From Polynucleobacter sp. JS-JIR-II-50 (GTDB taxonomy: Bacteria > Pseudomonadota > Gammaproteobacteria > Burkholderiales > Burkholderiaceae): 64,000 nt of DNA. Positions 8,742-18,959 of the stretch are shown here, one piece after another (the stretch's first letter is position 1; every line of letters begins with the position of its first letter). The stretch lies in assembly GCF_018687895.1 (NCBI RefSeq), contig NZ_CP061307.1, forward strand, positions 1,116,001-1,180,000. The letters run 5' to 3'. The position numbers and the translations under genes are program-made. The notes below the pieces were generated by a model. It did no database searches. It was not told where the DNA came from and worked only from the letters and a program-made list of their open reading frames with translations.

Positions 8742-9716
8742 TTAATCAAGGGTAATGTTTGCCGCTTTAATTGCTTTAGCCCAGAAAGGTATCTCTTTCT
8801 TAACTAGTGCATCTGTTTGGTTTGGCCCCAGGTAACGAAGTTCAACGCCAGCAGCATCAGCACGATCTTTAATTTCAGGCAGCGCCAAACTCTGCTTTAC
8901 AGAATTGGTGAGCTTAGTCACTACTGGTGCAGGCGTTCCCGCAGGCGCATAGAGCGCAACCCATGACTCCAATTGAAATGATGGTAGACCAGCCTCAGCG
9001 GTGGTTGGTACGTTTGGCATACCAGGGTGACGATTTTTACCGGTGACAGCAAGTCCTTTGAGTTTTCCACTCTGGACGTGTTGCATGACTGAGGGTGGCG
9101 TACTAATAAATACCTGCACCTGCCCAGCCAAAACATCCTGAATAGCTGGACCAGATCCCTTATATGGAACATGCACCATATCCACGCCGGTAGTTTGCTT
9201 AAAGATCTCTGTACCAATATGCGACACAGAACCATTGCCTTGTGAAGCGTAATTTAATTTACCTGGATTAGCCTTTGCATAAGCAATGAATTCCTTCAAA
9301 TTATTGACTGGAACTGAAGGGTGCACTGCAATGACATTGGTAGAAACCGTTAGCAAGGCAATTGGAGAGAAATCTTTAATGGGGTCCCAAGGGAGCTTAT
9401 CGAATAAAGCAGGATTACCAACGTGATAACCCGAATAGGAAATCAATAAGGTATAACCATCTGGCTTTGCTTTGGCAACATACTGATAGGCGGTATTACC
9501 ACTTGCCCCAGGTTTATTATCGACAATCACTGGTTGACCGATCACGCGAGTCAACGGCTCACTTAATAGACGTGCCGAAGTATCAACAAGCCCGCCTGGT
9601 GGATTAGGTACTACCAAAGTAATTGGACGATCCGGAAAAGATTCAGCCATAACTAGACATGAAATCCCAAACCCCAAAATTACAAGCGCACTGCGCATCA
9701 CTGAATATTTTTTCAT
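8742..9716 (-). CDS. Bug/TctC-family periplasmic solute-binding protein
   Basis: The 324-residue protein has a signal peptide (MKKYSVMRSALVIL... cleaved near VMAES). It then shows the Bug family pattern: PITLVVPNPPGGLVD (ligand loop 1), the VDNKPGASGN stretch and DYTLLIS-like strand, and [19 protein letters not shown]. These proteins bind small carboxylates and related compounds in the periplasm, sometimes feeding TctAB-type transporters. No tctA or tctB is present here, so it is an orphan receptor. The ATG at 9716 is preferred because GGAGAC lies six bases upstream; a TTG four codons earlier is less likely. Confidence 0.92.
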   Translation of the reverse strand: MKKYSVMRSALVILGFGISCLVMAESFPDRPITLVVPNPPGGLVDTSARLLSEPLTRVIGQPVIVDNKPGASGNTAYQYVAKAKPDGYTLLISYSGYHVGNPALFDKLPWDPIKDFSPIALLTVSTNVIAVHPSVPVNNLKEFIAYAKANPGKLNYASQGNGSVSHIGTEIFKQTTGVDMVHVPYKGSGPAIQDVLAGQVQVFISTPPSVMQHVQSGKLKGLAVTGKNRHPGMPNVPTTAEAGLPSFQLESWVALYAPAGTPAPVVTKLTNSVKQSLALPEIKDRADAAGVELRYLGPNQTDALVKKEIPFWAKAIKAANITLD

Positions 9717-9746
9717 TACTGTCTCCAACGTATGATTTTTGAGTAC

Positions 9747-10868
9747 TTATCGCTGCCCTACTTTTACATCACCAAATACAGCCTGGGCTTCTCTAGGTAA
9801 GCAGCGCCAATAACGTTCATTTGCGGTAACTGTGCCACCCAGAGCTGCTGCAGCTTCCCAGCCCCAACGTGGCTTGTATAGGAATGCTCTTGCTAAAGCT
9901 ATGAGATCCGCATCACCCGCTTGCAAAATGTCTTCGGCTTGCTGGGGCTCGGTAATGAGTCCAACAGTCATGGTTGGCAAACCAGATTGATCTTTAACGA
10001 TCTTTGCAAAAGGGACTTGGTAGTTTGGACCTATCGCAATCTTTTGTTTCGGCGAAATCCCACCAGAAGAAATGTGCACAAAATCACAACCCAAGGGTTT
10101 AAGTTGTTTTGCAAAATTCGCCGTTTCTTCCGGAGTCCAGCCACCCTCCATCCAATCGCTAGCCGAAATACGTATGCCAAGCACACCTTGATATGCCGCT
10201 CTTACGGCAGCAAAGAGCTCTAATGGAAAGCGAATACGATTTTCAAATGAGCCGCCGTATTCATCTGTGCGCTGGTTTGCGATAGGAGATAAAAATTGGT
10301 GCAACAAGTAACCATGGGCGCCATGGAGTTCAATCCCATCAATTCCAATTCGCGCAGCACGCTTTGCAGACCCCACAAAATCATCGATCAGCTTTTTTAA
10401 TTCAGCCTTACTCAATTCATGCGGTAAGCGCTCTCCATCTAGCTGAGGGATTGCTGAAGGAGCCAAGGTTTCCCATCCACCTTGATTCGTTGAAAGCAAT
10501 TGTCCGCCGTCCCAAGGGGTTGCGCTGGAAGCTTTGCGTCCTGCATGGGCTAGCTGAATAAAAACAGGGACCGCAGGAGCCAATCCACGCGCACGACTTA
10601 ACTTGTCTTTCAAGGCCGATTCAGTGCGATCATCCCAAAGTCCCAGACATGCAGGCGTAATTCGAGCCTCCGGACTTACTCCGGTAGCCTCAATAATGAA
10701 GAGCGCTGCGCCGCTGTTTAGCAAATTACCCCAGTGCATGAGGTGCCAGTCAGTTGCCTCTCCGTTATTGGCTGAATACTGGCACATAGGGGCAACCACA
10801 ATGCGATTTGCTAGCTTTAAAGGTCCCTGCGGGGAAGTGAGGGTATAGCTCGAAAATAAAAGACTCAT
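9747..10868 (-). CDS. NADH:flavin oxidoreductase, Old Yellow Enzyme family (YqjM-like)
   Basis: The 373-residue FMN enzyme reduces activated C=C bonds with NAD(P)H. Sequence signs are the N-terminal LANRIVVAPMCQYSA, the HWGNLLNSGAALFIIEATGV strand, HAGRKAS, the active-site HGAHGYLLHQFLSP block, and the C-terminal DADLIALARAFLYKPRW phosphate-binding region. The Cys in MCQYSA is the YqjM-class redox-sensing Cys. The open frame extends 44 codons further upstream, but the ATG at 10868 has AAGG seven bases before it and aligns with the family N-terminus. It is divergent from mmsA. Physiological substrate unknown. Confidence 0.9.
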   Translation of the reverse strand: MSLLFSSYTLTSPQGPLKLANRIVVAPMCQYSANNGEATDWHLMHWGNLLNSGAALFIIEATGVSPEARITPACLGLWDDRTESALKDKLSRARGLAPAVPVFIQLAHAGRKASSATPWDGGQLLSTNQGGWETLAPSAIPQLDGERLPHELSKAELKKLIDDFVGSAKRAARIGIDGIELHGAHGYLLHQFLSPIANQRTDEYGGSFENRIRFPLELFAAVRAAYQGVLGIRISASDWMEGGWTPEETANFAKQLKPLGCDFVHISSGGISPKQKIAIGPNYQVPFAKIVKDQSGLPTMTVGLITEPQQAEDILQAGDADLIALARAFLYKPRWGWEAAAALGGTVTANERYWRCLPREAQAVFGDVKVGQR

Positions 10869-11030
10869 AAAATACCTTGAAATGCCCAAAAATAGGTCAA
10901 AAATACGAAAATTGCTGTAAAGCGATAGAATACTTAAAAAGCAGAATAAACGAGACAGCGAAGTCGTGCAGGCTATTTGGCCAAGCGACTTTTTTACCAA
11001 AAACCTGAAAAGTACTCACAAAAAGAGATT

Positions 11031-12551
11031 ATGAACGCACCTCAAGCCTTTGAATCAAATGAAGATATTGGCCACTTTGTTGGCGGCAACGTAGTTAACC
11101 CTAAAGATGGACGCTTTGCCGATGTTTACAACCCAACCAAAGGAACTGTAGCGCGCCGCGTTGCGCTTGCTAGTCGCAAAGAGGTTGATGAAGTAGTAGC
11201 CAATGCGCAAACAGCCTTTGTGTCATGGAGTCAAACCTCCCCATTGCGCCGTGCACGCATCATGTTCAAGTATCTTGAATTGTTAAACGCTCATCGCGAT
11301 GAGCTGGCAGCCATCATTACAGCAGAACATGGCAAGGTGTTTACCGATGCTCAAGGTGAAGTGACGCGTGGTATTGAGATTGTGGAATTTGCTACTGGCA
11401 TTCCCGAGCTGCTCAAAGGCGACTACACCGAGCAAGTATCGACCGGTATCGATAACTGGGTTATGCGTCAGCCTTTAGGTGTGGTTGCTGGCATCACCCC
11501 ATTTAATTTCCCAGTCATGGTGCCAATGTGGATGTTCCCTGTTGCGATTGCTTGCGGTAACAGCTTTATCCTCAAACCTAGCCCCACAGACCCTTCCGCT
11601 TCATTATTTATGGCTAAGCTCCTCAAGGAGGCTGGCCTACCTGATGGTGTATTCAACGTTGTTCAAGGCGACAAAGAAGCAGTGGATGCCCTAATCGAAA
11701 ATCCAGATGTTAAAGCGGTTAGTTTTGTGGGCTCCACCCCAATCGCCAATTACATCTATGAGCGTTGCTCTCACTTTGGCAAGCGCTCCCAAGCATTAGG
11801 CGGTGCGAAGAACCATATGGTTATCATGCCTGACGCTGATATTGATAAAGCAATTGATGCCTTGGTTGGCGCAGCTTACGGCTCTGCTGGTGAGCGCTGC
11901 ATGGCGATTTCTGTAGCGGTATTGGTTGGTGATGTTGCAGAGAAGATCATGCCAAAGCTGATCGAGCGCACCAAGACGCTAAAAGTTAAAAACGGTATGG
12001 AACTTGATGCTGAAATGGGTCCAATCGTTACTAAAGCAGCTCTTGAGCGCATTACTGGCTACATTGATGCTGGCGTAGCTTCTGGCGCAAAACTCCTTGT
12101 TGATGGCCGCGGATTCAAAGTTCCTGGCAACGAAAATGGATTCTTTATCGGCGGTACATTGTTTGATAACGTTACCCCAGATATGAAGATTTACTTAGAA
12201 GAAATCTTTGGACCAGTTTTATCTTGCTTGCGTGTCGCTAACTTTACGGACGCACTTAACTTGGTTAACTCTTGCGAATTTGGCAATGGTGTAGCCTGCT
12301 TCACAAGCGATGGCAATATTGCGCGTGAATTTGCTCGTCGCGTACAAGTGGGTATGGTTGGCATTAACGTACCTATTCCAGTACCAATGGCCTGGCATGG
12401 CTTCGGTGGTTGGAAAAAATCCATCTTTGGCGATATGCATGCATACGGCAAAGAAGGTGTACGTTTCTATACCAAGCAAAAGAGCGTGATGCAACGCTGG
12501 CCTGAGAGTATTGCTAAAGGGGCGGAGTTTGTAATGCCTACCTCTAAGTAA
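11031..12551 (+). CDS. mmsA: Methylmalonate-semialdehyde dehydrogenase (CoA-acylating)
   Basis: The enzyme oxidises methylmalonate or malonate semialdehyde to propionyl- or acetyl-CoA, in valine, beta-alanine or inositol catabolism. The 506-residue protein has the ALDH fold with [15 protein letters not shown], catalytic C290 in [11 protein letters not shown], and LGGAKNH in place of the usual ELGGK. The missing general-base Glu is characteristic of the CoA-dependent MmsA class. The ATG at 11031 follows AAGAG; a TTG start 18 codons upstream in the same frame is unlikely. mmsB is not adjacent. A strong hairpin terminator follows 18 bases after the stop. Confidence 0.93.
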   Translation: MNAPQAFESNEDIGHFVGGNVVNPKDGRFADVYNPTKGTVARRVALASRKEVDEVVANAQTAFVSWSQTSPLRRARIMFKYLELLNAHRDELAAIITAEHGKVFTDAQGEVTRGIEIVEFATGIPELLKGDYTEQVSTGIDNWVMRQPLGVVAGITPFNFPVMVPMWMFPVAIACGNSFILKPSPTDPSASLFMAKLLKEAGLPDGVFNVVQGDKEAVDALIENPDVKAVSFVGSTPIANYIYERCSHFGKRSQALGGAKNHMVIMPDADIDKAIDALVGAAYGSAGERCMAISVAVLVGDVAEKIMPKLIERTKTLKVKNGMELDAEMGPIVTKAALERITGYIDAGVASGAKLLVDGRGFKVPGNENGFFIGGTLFDNVTPDMKIYLEEIFGPVLSCLRVANFTDALNLVNSCEFGNGVACFTSDGNIAREFARRVQVGMVGINVPIPVPMAWHGFGGWKKSIFGDMHAYGKEGVRFYTKQKSVMQRWPESIAKGAEFVMPTSK

Positions 12552-12569
12552 TATCAGGAAGTCATTAGC

Positions 12570-12597
12570 AAAAAAGCGATCTTCGGATCGCTTTTTT
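12570..12597. terminator. Rho-independent terminator, probably bidirectional
   Basis: The arms AAAAAAGCGATC and GATCGCTTTTTT flank a TTCG tetraloop. The A and T tracts make it functional for mmsA (+) and also for the convergent DUF1178 gene (-), which ends 24 bases away. Confidence 0.93.
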
Positions 12598-12620
12598 ATT
12601 TGCCGGGATGAAGTAAAGAT

Positions 12621-13106
12621 TTACTGGAGTGTGTTTTTAAGGGCTGGAATCATTGGCATCGAGAGTACATCAATACCCTCTTCCCTTAAGGCCTCAGCCT
12701 CATCCAAGGTTGTTTGGCCACGAATACTTCTCTCGGGAGATTCCTTGTAGTGAATCTTTCTAGCCTCATCAGCAAAGGAATTGCCAACATCCTCAGAGCG
12801 ACCCATTAGCTCACGCATACCTTTCAAAAAGGCGGCCTGTACTTGAGCCTCGAGATGAGAATGGTCACTACCAGTCAGAGCAACAACACCCCCACTCAAA
12901 CTTTCAGGTTCAGCCTTAGGTAAAGCTAACTCAGTAGAGCTTGATTTACCAATATGTGGAGCTGATGGCATACGGGTGATTTGCGTGCTGTCACATACTG
13001 GACAGGCAAGCATCCCCTTATCCTGCTGAGCAAGGCAATCTTCCTCTGAAGCAAACCATCCTTCAAAGCGATGGTCTAGGGGGCAGGCTAAGTTATAAAC
13101 TTTCAT
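12621..13106 (-). CDS. DUF1178 family protein
   Basis: The 161-residue protein begins MKVYNLACPLDHRFEGWF and has a zinc-ribbon-like set of Cys/His residues: C8, H12 and the CPVCDS pair near 36-39. This matches the DUF1178 family, which is common in alpha- and betaproteobacteria. The middle (about 50-85) is low-complexity and probably linker. The C-terminal part contains the conserved GNSFADEARKIHY and RSIRGQTTLDEAEALREEGI segments. No biochemical function is established. It sits convergent to mmsA and upstream of no obvious partner; the Nudix gene is 65 bases upstream on the same strand. Confidence 0.88.
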   Translation of the reverse strand: MKVYNLACPLDHRFEGWFASEEDCLAQQDKGMLACPVCDSTQITRMPSAPHIGKSSSTELALPKAEPESLSGGVVALTGSDHSHLEAQVQAAFLKGMRELMGRSEDVGNSFADEARKIHYKESPERSIRGQTTLDEAEALREEGIDVLSMPMIPALKNTLQ

Positions 13107-13171
13107 TAAATGTATATAAGGGCAAAAATAGTAAATTCAATACCCCCATTTTAATCGGGTTTGAATGCCGC

Positions 13172-13771
13172 CTATTCGATTAGATGCGGTTTTACTAAGC
13201 CCCTACGATAGCGATCAAGCCAATAGGTGGCTATCGTGGTTTTGACATCCGTAATCTCGCCATCCTCAACCCAAGCAATCAATTGCTCCAACGGGGCAGC
13301 AAATACGTCCAAAAACTCTTCATCATCTAGATGGCTTTTACCGGGAATCAATTCCTCTGCCAGATAGATATCTATAAACTCTGTTGAATACGAAATCACA
13401 GGATGAATACGACGAATGAAACTCCATTTTTTTGCCGTATACCCAGTTTCTTCTTCAAGCTCTCGCTGCGCACAAACTAGATGATTCTCCTTGGGGTCTA
13501 ACTTTCCCGCAGGAATTTCAATGCAGGCTTTTGCAATCGGATAACGATACTGGCGCTCAAGCAATACACGACTATCATCCAAGATTGCAAGAATGGCTAC
13601 CGCGCCAGGGTGCGTTAAATATTCGCGTATCGCCTCTTTACCATCGGGCAATGAGACTTTATCCCGTTTCATGTTTAAGAAGATGCCGCCGTAAATATCT
13701 TCGCCAGATAGAGGCTCTTCACGTAAATGTTTATCACCAGCCGGCAGATCTTGAAATGATTTTTCAGTCAT
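13172..13771 (-). CDS. Nudix hydrolase, ADP-ribose pyrophosphatase type
   Basis: The 199-residue protein contains a complete Nudix box, running from GKLDPKENHLVCAQREL to EEETGY. The upstream EIPAGKLD strand and the ERQYRYPI segment are typical of NudF/ADP-ribose pyrophosphatase proteins. It would hydrolyse ADP-ribose or a similar nucleoside diphosphate derivative to AMP and a phosphate ester in the cytoplasm. It lies downstream of the nuo operon terminator and is read in the same direction as nuoN; there is a 124-base gap. Confidence 0.9.
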   Translation of the reverse strand: MTEKSFQDLPAGDKHLREEPLSGEDIYGGIFLNMKRDKVSLPDGKEAIREYLTHPGAVAILAILDDSRVLLERQYRYPIAKACIEIPAGKLDPKENHLVCAQRELEEETGYTAKKWSFIRRIHPVISYSTEFIDIYLAEELIPGKSHLDDEEFLDVFAAPLEQLIAWVEDGEITDVKTTIATYWLDRYRRGLVKPHLIE

Positions 13772-13854
13772 AGTGTCTTAGTATGTATTCCGTCTGTAGA
13801 TGATTAAATCAGCTTAACTAAATTCAATGTCATTTTGATGGCAACTGAAATAAT

Positions 13855-13876
13855 AAAGGCCCCTTACGGAGCCTTT
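13855..13876 (-). terminator. Terminator of the nuo operon
   Basis: On the minus strand AAAGGCTCC and GGGGCCTTT pair around a GTAA loop with one T-G wobble. An interrupted T-rich run (TTTATTATTT) follows. It begins 20 bases after the nuoN stop. Confidence 0.75.
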
Positions 13877-13895
13877 AGCAAGACATCCATTCGGA

Positions 13896-15395
13896 TTACG
13901 ATCCCAGCAAGGTGCGACGCATTGCATCCAAACAAAGACTCATGAGGCCTGCAGGAACAATGCCGATAACTAAAACCAAAATGCTATTAAGACTCAAGAG
14001 CCCTTTGGCGAAGCCTGAACCAGAAATTGTAATTTCATGCTCAGGCTCATCAAAGTACATTACCTTAACTACTCTGAGGTAGTAGAAAGCACCAATCAAA
14101 GAGGCGATCACCGCAATTACAGCCAAGAATGTATGCTCAGCATCAACCAAGGCTTCCAAAACACCTAACTTAGACGCAAAACCAACGGTAGGCGGAATAC
14201 CGGCCAAGGAGAACATCATTACTAGACCAATAAAAGCAAACCACGGATGCTTCTTATTAAGGCCTTTTAAGCCATTCAAGGTTTCGCAGTCATAACCCTT
14301 GCGCGACAAAGCCATCAACAAGCCGAAGGTGCCAAGCGTTGTCAACACATACGTAATGGCGTAGAACATCGCCGCACTAAACGCATGGTCATCAAAAACA
14401 GACAGCATGCCCAAGAGCACAAAGCCCATTTGCGCAATCGCAGAGTAAGCCAGCATACGCTTGATATTGGTTTGCGCAATCGCAGTCACGTTACCAACAA
14501 CTAGCGATAGAACTGCGAGTAAGACTAGCATTGGCTGCCAGTCGCCTAGCAAAGGCAACAAGGTATTTACCAACAATCGGAATAACAACGCAAATGCGGC
14601 TAATTTTGGAGCCGCAGCAATCATCAAAGTCACAGCAGTTGGCGCACCTTGATAGACGTCTGGTACCCACATGTGAAATGGCACCACTCCCAACTTAAAG
14701 GCCAAGCCAGCAACAATAAATACCAAACCAAAAGCCATCACCAGGTGATTTACACGTGGATCAGCAACGGCTTTAAAGATCTCGATCAGATCTAATGATC
14801 CCGTTACACCGTAAAGCATAGACATGCCGTAGAGCAGAAAGCCTGATGCCAATGCTCCCAAAATAAAGTACTTAATGCCAGCCTCAACACTTTTTTCGCT
14901 GCTGTGGCGCATAGCTACCAAAGCGTATGTAGGCAAAGCCATTAATTCCAAGCCAAGATATAGAGTCAATAGATTTGCGCCTGAGATCAACACAAACTGG
15001 CCAAGCAAAGCAAGCAAAGCTAAGACAATAAAGTCCGGACGGAACAAGGCGCGATCCATCAAATATTGCTTGGAATAAATTAAGCTCACCAAAACAGCGA
15101 TGCAAGAACATGCCTTGAGCAAGTTAGAAAATGGGTCAGACTGAAATAGACCATTCATTGCCACTAGCGCTGGGTCTCCCATGCGGCCAATAAAAGCAAA
15201 AATGAGATACACCAATAAGATCAATGAGAAAAAGTACACAAAGCCAACTCCTCGCGGAGTATGGAAGATGTCTTGCTCAATACCAGGGGTAGATGACACT
15301 CTTTCGCGAACATAAACGCTAGCAACCAATAACAAACAGGTTGCTACGAGTAAAACAAGTTCCGGCAGGATGGCGTAAAGGTCGAATGCTTGCAT
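13896..15395 (-). CDS. nuoN: NADH-quinone oxidoreductase subunit N
   Basis: NuoN is one of the three antiporter-like proton-pumping subunits in the membrane arm of complex I. The 499-residue protein has about 14 predicted membrane helices. The Proton_antipo_M core includes [15 protein letters not shown], the lysine-bearing [17 protein letters not shown] segment and [15 protein letters not shown]. It is the last gene of the nuo operon, 10 bases after nuoM, and is followed by the operon terminator. Length and motifs are normal for the family. Confidence 0.97.
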   Translation of the reverse strand: MQAFDLYAILPELVLLVATCLLLVASVYVRERVSSTPGIEQDIFHTPRGVGFVYFFSLILLVYLIFAFIGRMGDPALVAMNGLFQSDPFSNLLKACSCIAVLVSLIYSKQYLMDRALFRPDFIVLALLALLGQFVLISGANLLTLYLGLELMALPTYALVAMRHSSEKSVEAGIKYFILGALASGFLLYGMSMLYGVTGSLDLIEIFKAVADPRVNHLVMAFGLVFIVAGLAFKLGVVPFHMWVPDVYQGAPTAVTLMIAAAPKLAAFALLFRLLVNTLLPLLGDWQPMLVLLAVLSLVVGNVTAIAQTNIKRMLAYSAIAQMGFVLLGMLSVFDDHAFSAAMFYAITYVLTTLGTFGLLMALSRKGYDCETLNGLKGLNKKHPWFAFIGLVMMFSLAGIPPTVGFASKLGVLEALVDAEHTFLAVIAVIASLIGAFYYLRVVKVMYFDEPEHEITISGSGFAKGLLSLNSILVLVIGIVPAGLMSLCLDAMRRTLLGS

Positions 15396-15405
15396 TTGTA
15401 CTTAC

Positions 15406-16872
15406 TCAGAGTTTGCTAACAGCAACATGCTGCAACAGATTAATTACAGCTGGATGAATGATGTCGGTAAACGGTTTTGGATAGACGCCCATACCAATTA
15501 CACAGATAGATAAAACTGCCATCAAGAAATATTCACGACAGTTCAAATCCCTCAACTCTTCAACGTGGGCATTGTTAACGGTACCGAAAAATACACGCTT
15601 CACCATCCACAGGGAATAAGCGGCGCCTAAGATCAAAGCTGTAGCAGCCAGTATGCCGATGACAAAGTCATAGTCAACAGCAGCCAAAATCACCATGAAT
15701 TCACCAACAAACCCAGAGGTAGCAGGCAAACCACAGTTGGCCATCGCCATTAATACGGCAAATGCAGTAAATGCAGGCATACGATGCACTACGCCACCGT
15801 AATCAGCAATCTGACGAGTGTGCATGCGGTCATAAAGCACGCCAATGGACAAGAACATCGCACCGGCAACAAAGCCGTGTGAAATCATCTGCACAATACC
15901 GCCCTCAATACCCAGCGGACTAAAGAGGAAGAAGCCTAGGGTTACAAAGCCCATGTGAGCCACTGAAGAATAGGCAACCAGTTTTTTCATGTCTTTTTGA
16001 ACAAGAGCAACTGCACCTACATAGATCACAGCAACCAAAGATAAGAAGATAACAAATGGGCCTAAGTACTGGCTTGCATCTGGCGCGATTGGCAAAGAGA
16101 AGCGCAGGAAGCCATATGCACCTAATTTCAACATAATCGCAGCCAAGACCACTGAGCCACCTGTTGGCGCTTCAACGTGGACATCTGGTAGCCAAGTATG
16201 TAATGGCCACATTGGAACCTTGACAGCAAATGCCATAAAGAATGCTGCAAACAATAGGATCTGCTCAACAATATCTAGTCGGGCATTTTGCCAAGCCAGA
16301 ATATCGAATGTATTGGTCACGTTGTACAGGTACAGCATGGCAATCAAAGTTAGCAAAGAGCCAAGCAAGGTATACAAGAAGAACTTAAATGCCGCATAAA
16401 TACGATTATGACCACCCCATACACCAATGATGATGTACATCGGAATTAATGTCGCTTCAAAGAATACATAGAAAAGCAAAGCATCAAGAGCGCAAAATAC
16501 GCCGATCATTAGTCCAGACAGGATCATGAACGAAGCCATGTATTGCGATACCTTGGTTTGAATCACCTCCCATGCTGCAATCACCACAATGATATTGATG
16601 AACGCAGTTAGAACAATGAACCAAACAGAAATGCCATCAATGCCTAGGTAATAGTTAATGTCGTAACGCGGAATCCAACTGACCTTTTCAACGAACTGCA
16701 TTCCAGAATTAGCGATATCAAAATTAATCAACAATGGAAGCGTTGCAATGAAGCTAAGTACAGCTCCGATCAGGGTCAACCAGCGCACACCAGCAGTTGA
16801 TCTTTCAGACCCATAAAACAGAATAATGAGTCCAAAGACAATCGGGGTCCAAATGGCGTAAGAAAGAATCAT
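15406..16872 (-). CDS. nuoM: NADH-quinone oxidoreductase subunit M
   Basis: NuoM is the second antiporter-like subunit of complex I. The 488-residue polytopic membrane protein has the N-terminal YYLGIDGISVWFI region and the FFEATLIPMYIIIG helix carrying the conserved proton-path Glu. It also has KVPMWPLHTWLPDVHVEAPTG split over helices 7-8, and MKKLVAYSSVAHMGF. It lies between nuoL and nuoN with short gaps, as in other proteobacterial nuo operons. Confidence 0.97.
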   Translation of the reverse strand: MILSYAIWTPIVFGLIILFYGSERSTAGVRWLTLIGAVLSFIATLPLLINFDIANSGMQFVEKVSWIPRYDINYYLGIDGISVWFIVLTAFINIIVVIAAWEVIQTKVSQYMASFMILSGLMIGVFCALDALLFYVFFEATLIPMYIIIGVWGGHNRIYAAFKFFLYTLLGSLLTLIAMLYLYNVTNTFDILAWQNARLDIVEQILLFAAFFMAFAVKVPMWPLHTWLPDVHVEAPTGGSVVLAAIMLKLGAYGFLRFSLPIAPDASQYLGPFVIFLSLVAVIYVGAVALVQKDMKKLVAYSSVAHMGFVTLGFFLFSPLGIEGGIVQMISHGFVAGAMFLSIGVLYDRMHTRQIADYGGVVHRMPAFTAFAVLMAMANCGLPATSGFVGEFMVILAAVDYDFVIGILAATALILGAAYSLWMVKRVFFGTVNNAHVEELRDLNCREYFLMAVLSICVIGMGVYPKPFTDIIHPAVINLLQHVAVSKL

Positions 16873-16896
16873 AGTGGCTACTTAAGTAACAAAGGC

Positions 16897-18957
16897 CTAG
16901 CGAACAAAAGGCAGGTAAGCATACAAAACCCAAGCTAACAATACTGCTAGACCCGCAATCATTGCGAAGGCATAGTGGTAGAGATAACCGGATTGCAAAT
17001 GACGAATTACTCCGGCAAAGCGCCCTACTGCATGCGCACTGCCATTAACAAAGAAACCATCGATGATCTTTTGATCGCCGCGATGCCATAAGAAGCTGCC
17101 AATCCAAATAAGGCCTTTAGCAAACACAGCTTGGTTGATCTCATCGAGGTAATACTTGTTATCAAATAATTTTTTAATTGGTGCAAATGTTTCAGCAACT
17201 TTTGCTGGTAGCTTAGGAGCCCAGAGATAACCTATCGCAGCCGTTAACACGCCAAGCACTACCAGCAACAACACGGGAGATGTGAATGCATGAATTGCCA
17301 TTGCAACCGGGCCATGGAACTCATCCTCCAACTCCTTCATCACAGGATGTCGTGCTAGGTCAATAAATATGGAGTCACCAAAAAAAGTTCCGAACAGCAG
17401 CGGTGAGATTGTGTAGAAACCAATAATCACGGATGGAATTGCCAAAAGAATCAATGGCAAAGTTACAACGAATGGTGATTCATGAGGCTTTTGACCTGGA
17501 GCTAAACCATGATGCGCATGATCATCACCCTGCTCAGCATGATCGTGATGATGGTCGTGGGCATGTGAATCCTCATGACCCCAGCGTGCTTTGCCGTGGA
17601 ATACGTAGAAATACAAGCGGAATGAATACAGAGCCGTTACGAATACGCTAGCCATAACTGCAAAGTAGGCAAATCCCGAACCAGGAATATGACTTGCAGC
17701 TACCGCCTCAATAATGGAGTCTTTTGAATAGAAGCCTGAGAAGAATGGGGTACCGACCAGAGCTAAATTACCCAACAACATCATCAAGCAAGTAATTGGC
17801 ATGTATTTCCAGAGACCGCCCATCTTGCGCATGTCTTGTTCGTGATGCATACCAAGAATCACGCTACCTGCAGCAAGGAATAACAATGCTTTAAAGAAAG
17901 CGTGTGTCATCAAATGGAAGATGGCAACTGGGTACGCAGAAACACCCAATGCAATCGTCATGTAACCCAACTGAGACAAAGTCGAATAAGCAACGACCCG
18001 CTTAATATCGTTTTGCACAATACCGAGGAAGCCCATAAAGAGCGCTGTAATTGAACCAATCACCAAAATAAAGCTCAGAGCTACATCTGAAAGCTCAAAT
18101 AATGGTGACATGCGTGACACCATGAAAATACCAGCGGTAACCATGGTTGCAGCGTGAATCAATGCAGAGATTGGTGTAGGGCCTTCCATGGAATCAGGTA
18201 GCCACACATGCAACGGGAATTGGGCTGATTTACCCATTGCGCCAATGAATAAACAGATACAAGCAACTGTCATTAAACTCCAGCTAGTGCCAGGCAAAGT
18301 CTGGGCCGCTAAAGCAGAGTTCTGAGAGAAGATCACGTCATATTGCATCGAGCCGGTGCTAGCCAACAGGATGCCAATACCCAAGATGAAACCAAAGTCA
18401 CCAACGCGGTTAACTAAAAAAGCCTTCATATTGGCAAACACTGCAGACTGGCGCTCAAAGTAAAAGCCAATCAACAAATAAGAAACCACACCCACAGCTT
18501 CCCAGCCAAAGAAGAGTTGCAATAAGTTATTACTCATCACCAACATCAACATAGCAAAGGTGAATAAAGAAATATAGGAGAAGAAGCGGTTGTAACCTTC
18601 TTCACCGTGCATATAGCCAATGGTGTAGATGTGAACCATCAATGACACAAAGGTCACTACGCACATCATGGTTGCCGTTAAAGGGTCAATCAGGAAGCCA
18701 ATATCTAAATTGAGTTCGCCTAATTGCATCCAATGGTAAACAGTTCCATTGAAATAGAAGCCATCCATCACTTGAACCAATACATTGCAGGAAAGTACGA
18801 ATGCAATGGTTACGCCCAAAATAGTCACAAATTGACTGGCGCCATGACCAATGCGATTGCCGCCTAATTTCGTACCAAAGAAACCAGCGATGATAGAGCC
18901 GACTAAAGGCGCCAAAGGAATAGCGCAAAGTACAGGAATGTTTAAGGTCAATTGCAT
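16897..18957 (-). CDS. nuoL: NADH-quinone oxidoreductase subunit L
   Basis: NuoL is the distal antiporter-like subunit of complex I, with a C-terminal lateral helix that spans the membrane arm. The 686-residue protein has the FLIDPLTATM, FFGWEAVGVVSYLLIGF, QFPLHVWLPDSMEGPTPISA and VVAYSTLSQLGYM motifs. The long C-terminal extension runs past about residue 560. Between membrane segments, residues 461-484 form an acidic, His-rich loop with 10 histidines in 24 residues, which E. coli NuoL lacks as far as I know. It starts 3 bases after the nuoK stop. Confidence 0.97.
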   Translation of the reverse strand: MQLTLNIPVLCAIPLAPLVGSIIAGFFGTKLGGNRIGHGASQFVTILGVTIAFVLSCNVLVQVMDGFYFNGTVYHWMQLGELNLDIGFLIDPLTATMMCVVTFVSLMVHIYTIGYMHGEEGYNRFFSYISLFTFAMLMLVMSNNLLQLFFGWEAVGVVSYLLIGFYFERQSAVFANMKAFLVNRVGDFGFILGIGILLASTGSMQYDVIFSQNSALAAQTLPGTSWSLMTVACICLFIGAMGKSAQFPLHVWLPDSMEGPTPISALIHAATMVTAGIFMVSRMSPLFELSDVALSFILVIGSITALFMGFLGIVQNDIKRVVAYSTLSQLGYMTIALGVSAYPVAIFHLMTHAFFKALLFLAAGSVILGMHHEQDMRKMGGLWKYMPITCLMMLLGNLALVGTPFFSGFYSKDSIIEAVAASHIPGSGFAYFAVMASVFVTALYSFRLYFYVFHGKARWGHEDSHAHDHHHDHAEQGDDHAHHGLAPGQKPHESPFVVTLPLILLAIPSVIIGFYTISPLLFGTFFGDSIFIDLARHPVMKELEDEFHGPVAMAIHAFTSPVLLLVVLGVLTAAIGYLWAPKLPAKVAETFAPIKKLFDNKYYLDEINQAVFAKGLIWIGSFLWHRGDQKIIDGFFVNGSAHAVGRFAGVIRHLQSGYLYHYAFAMIAGLAVLLAWVLYAYLPFVR

Positions 18958-18959
18958 GA

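Noticed and set aside
10869..11000. Upstream extension of the Old Yellow Enzyme gene
   Set aside because: It precedes the conserved N-terminus with unrelated hydrophobic residues and covers the divergent promoter region of mmsA.
13772..13854. Small gene or riboswitch between the Nudix gene and the nuo terminator
   Set aside because: The sequence is AT-rich with no convincing ORF, aptamer-like stem set or promoter pair.
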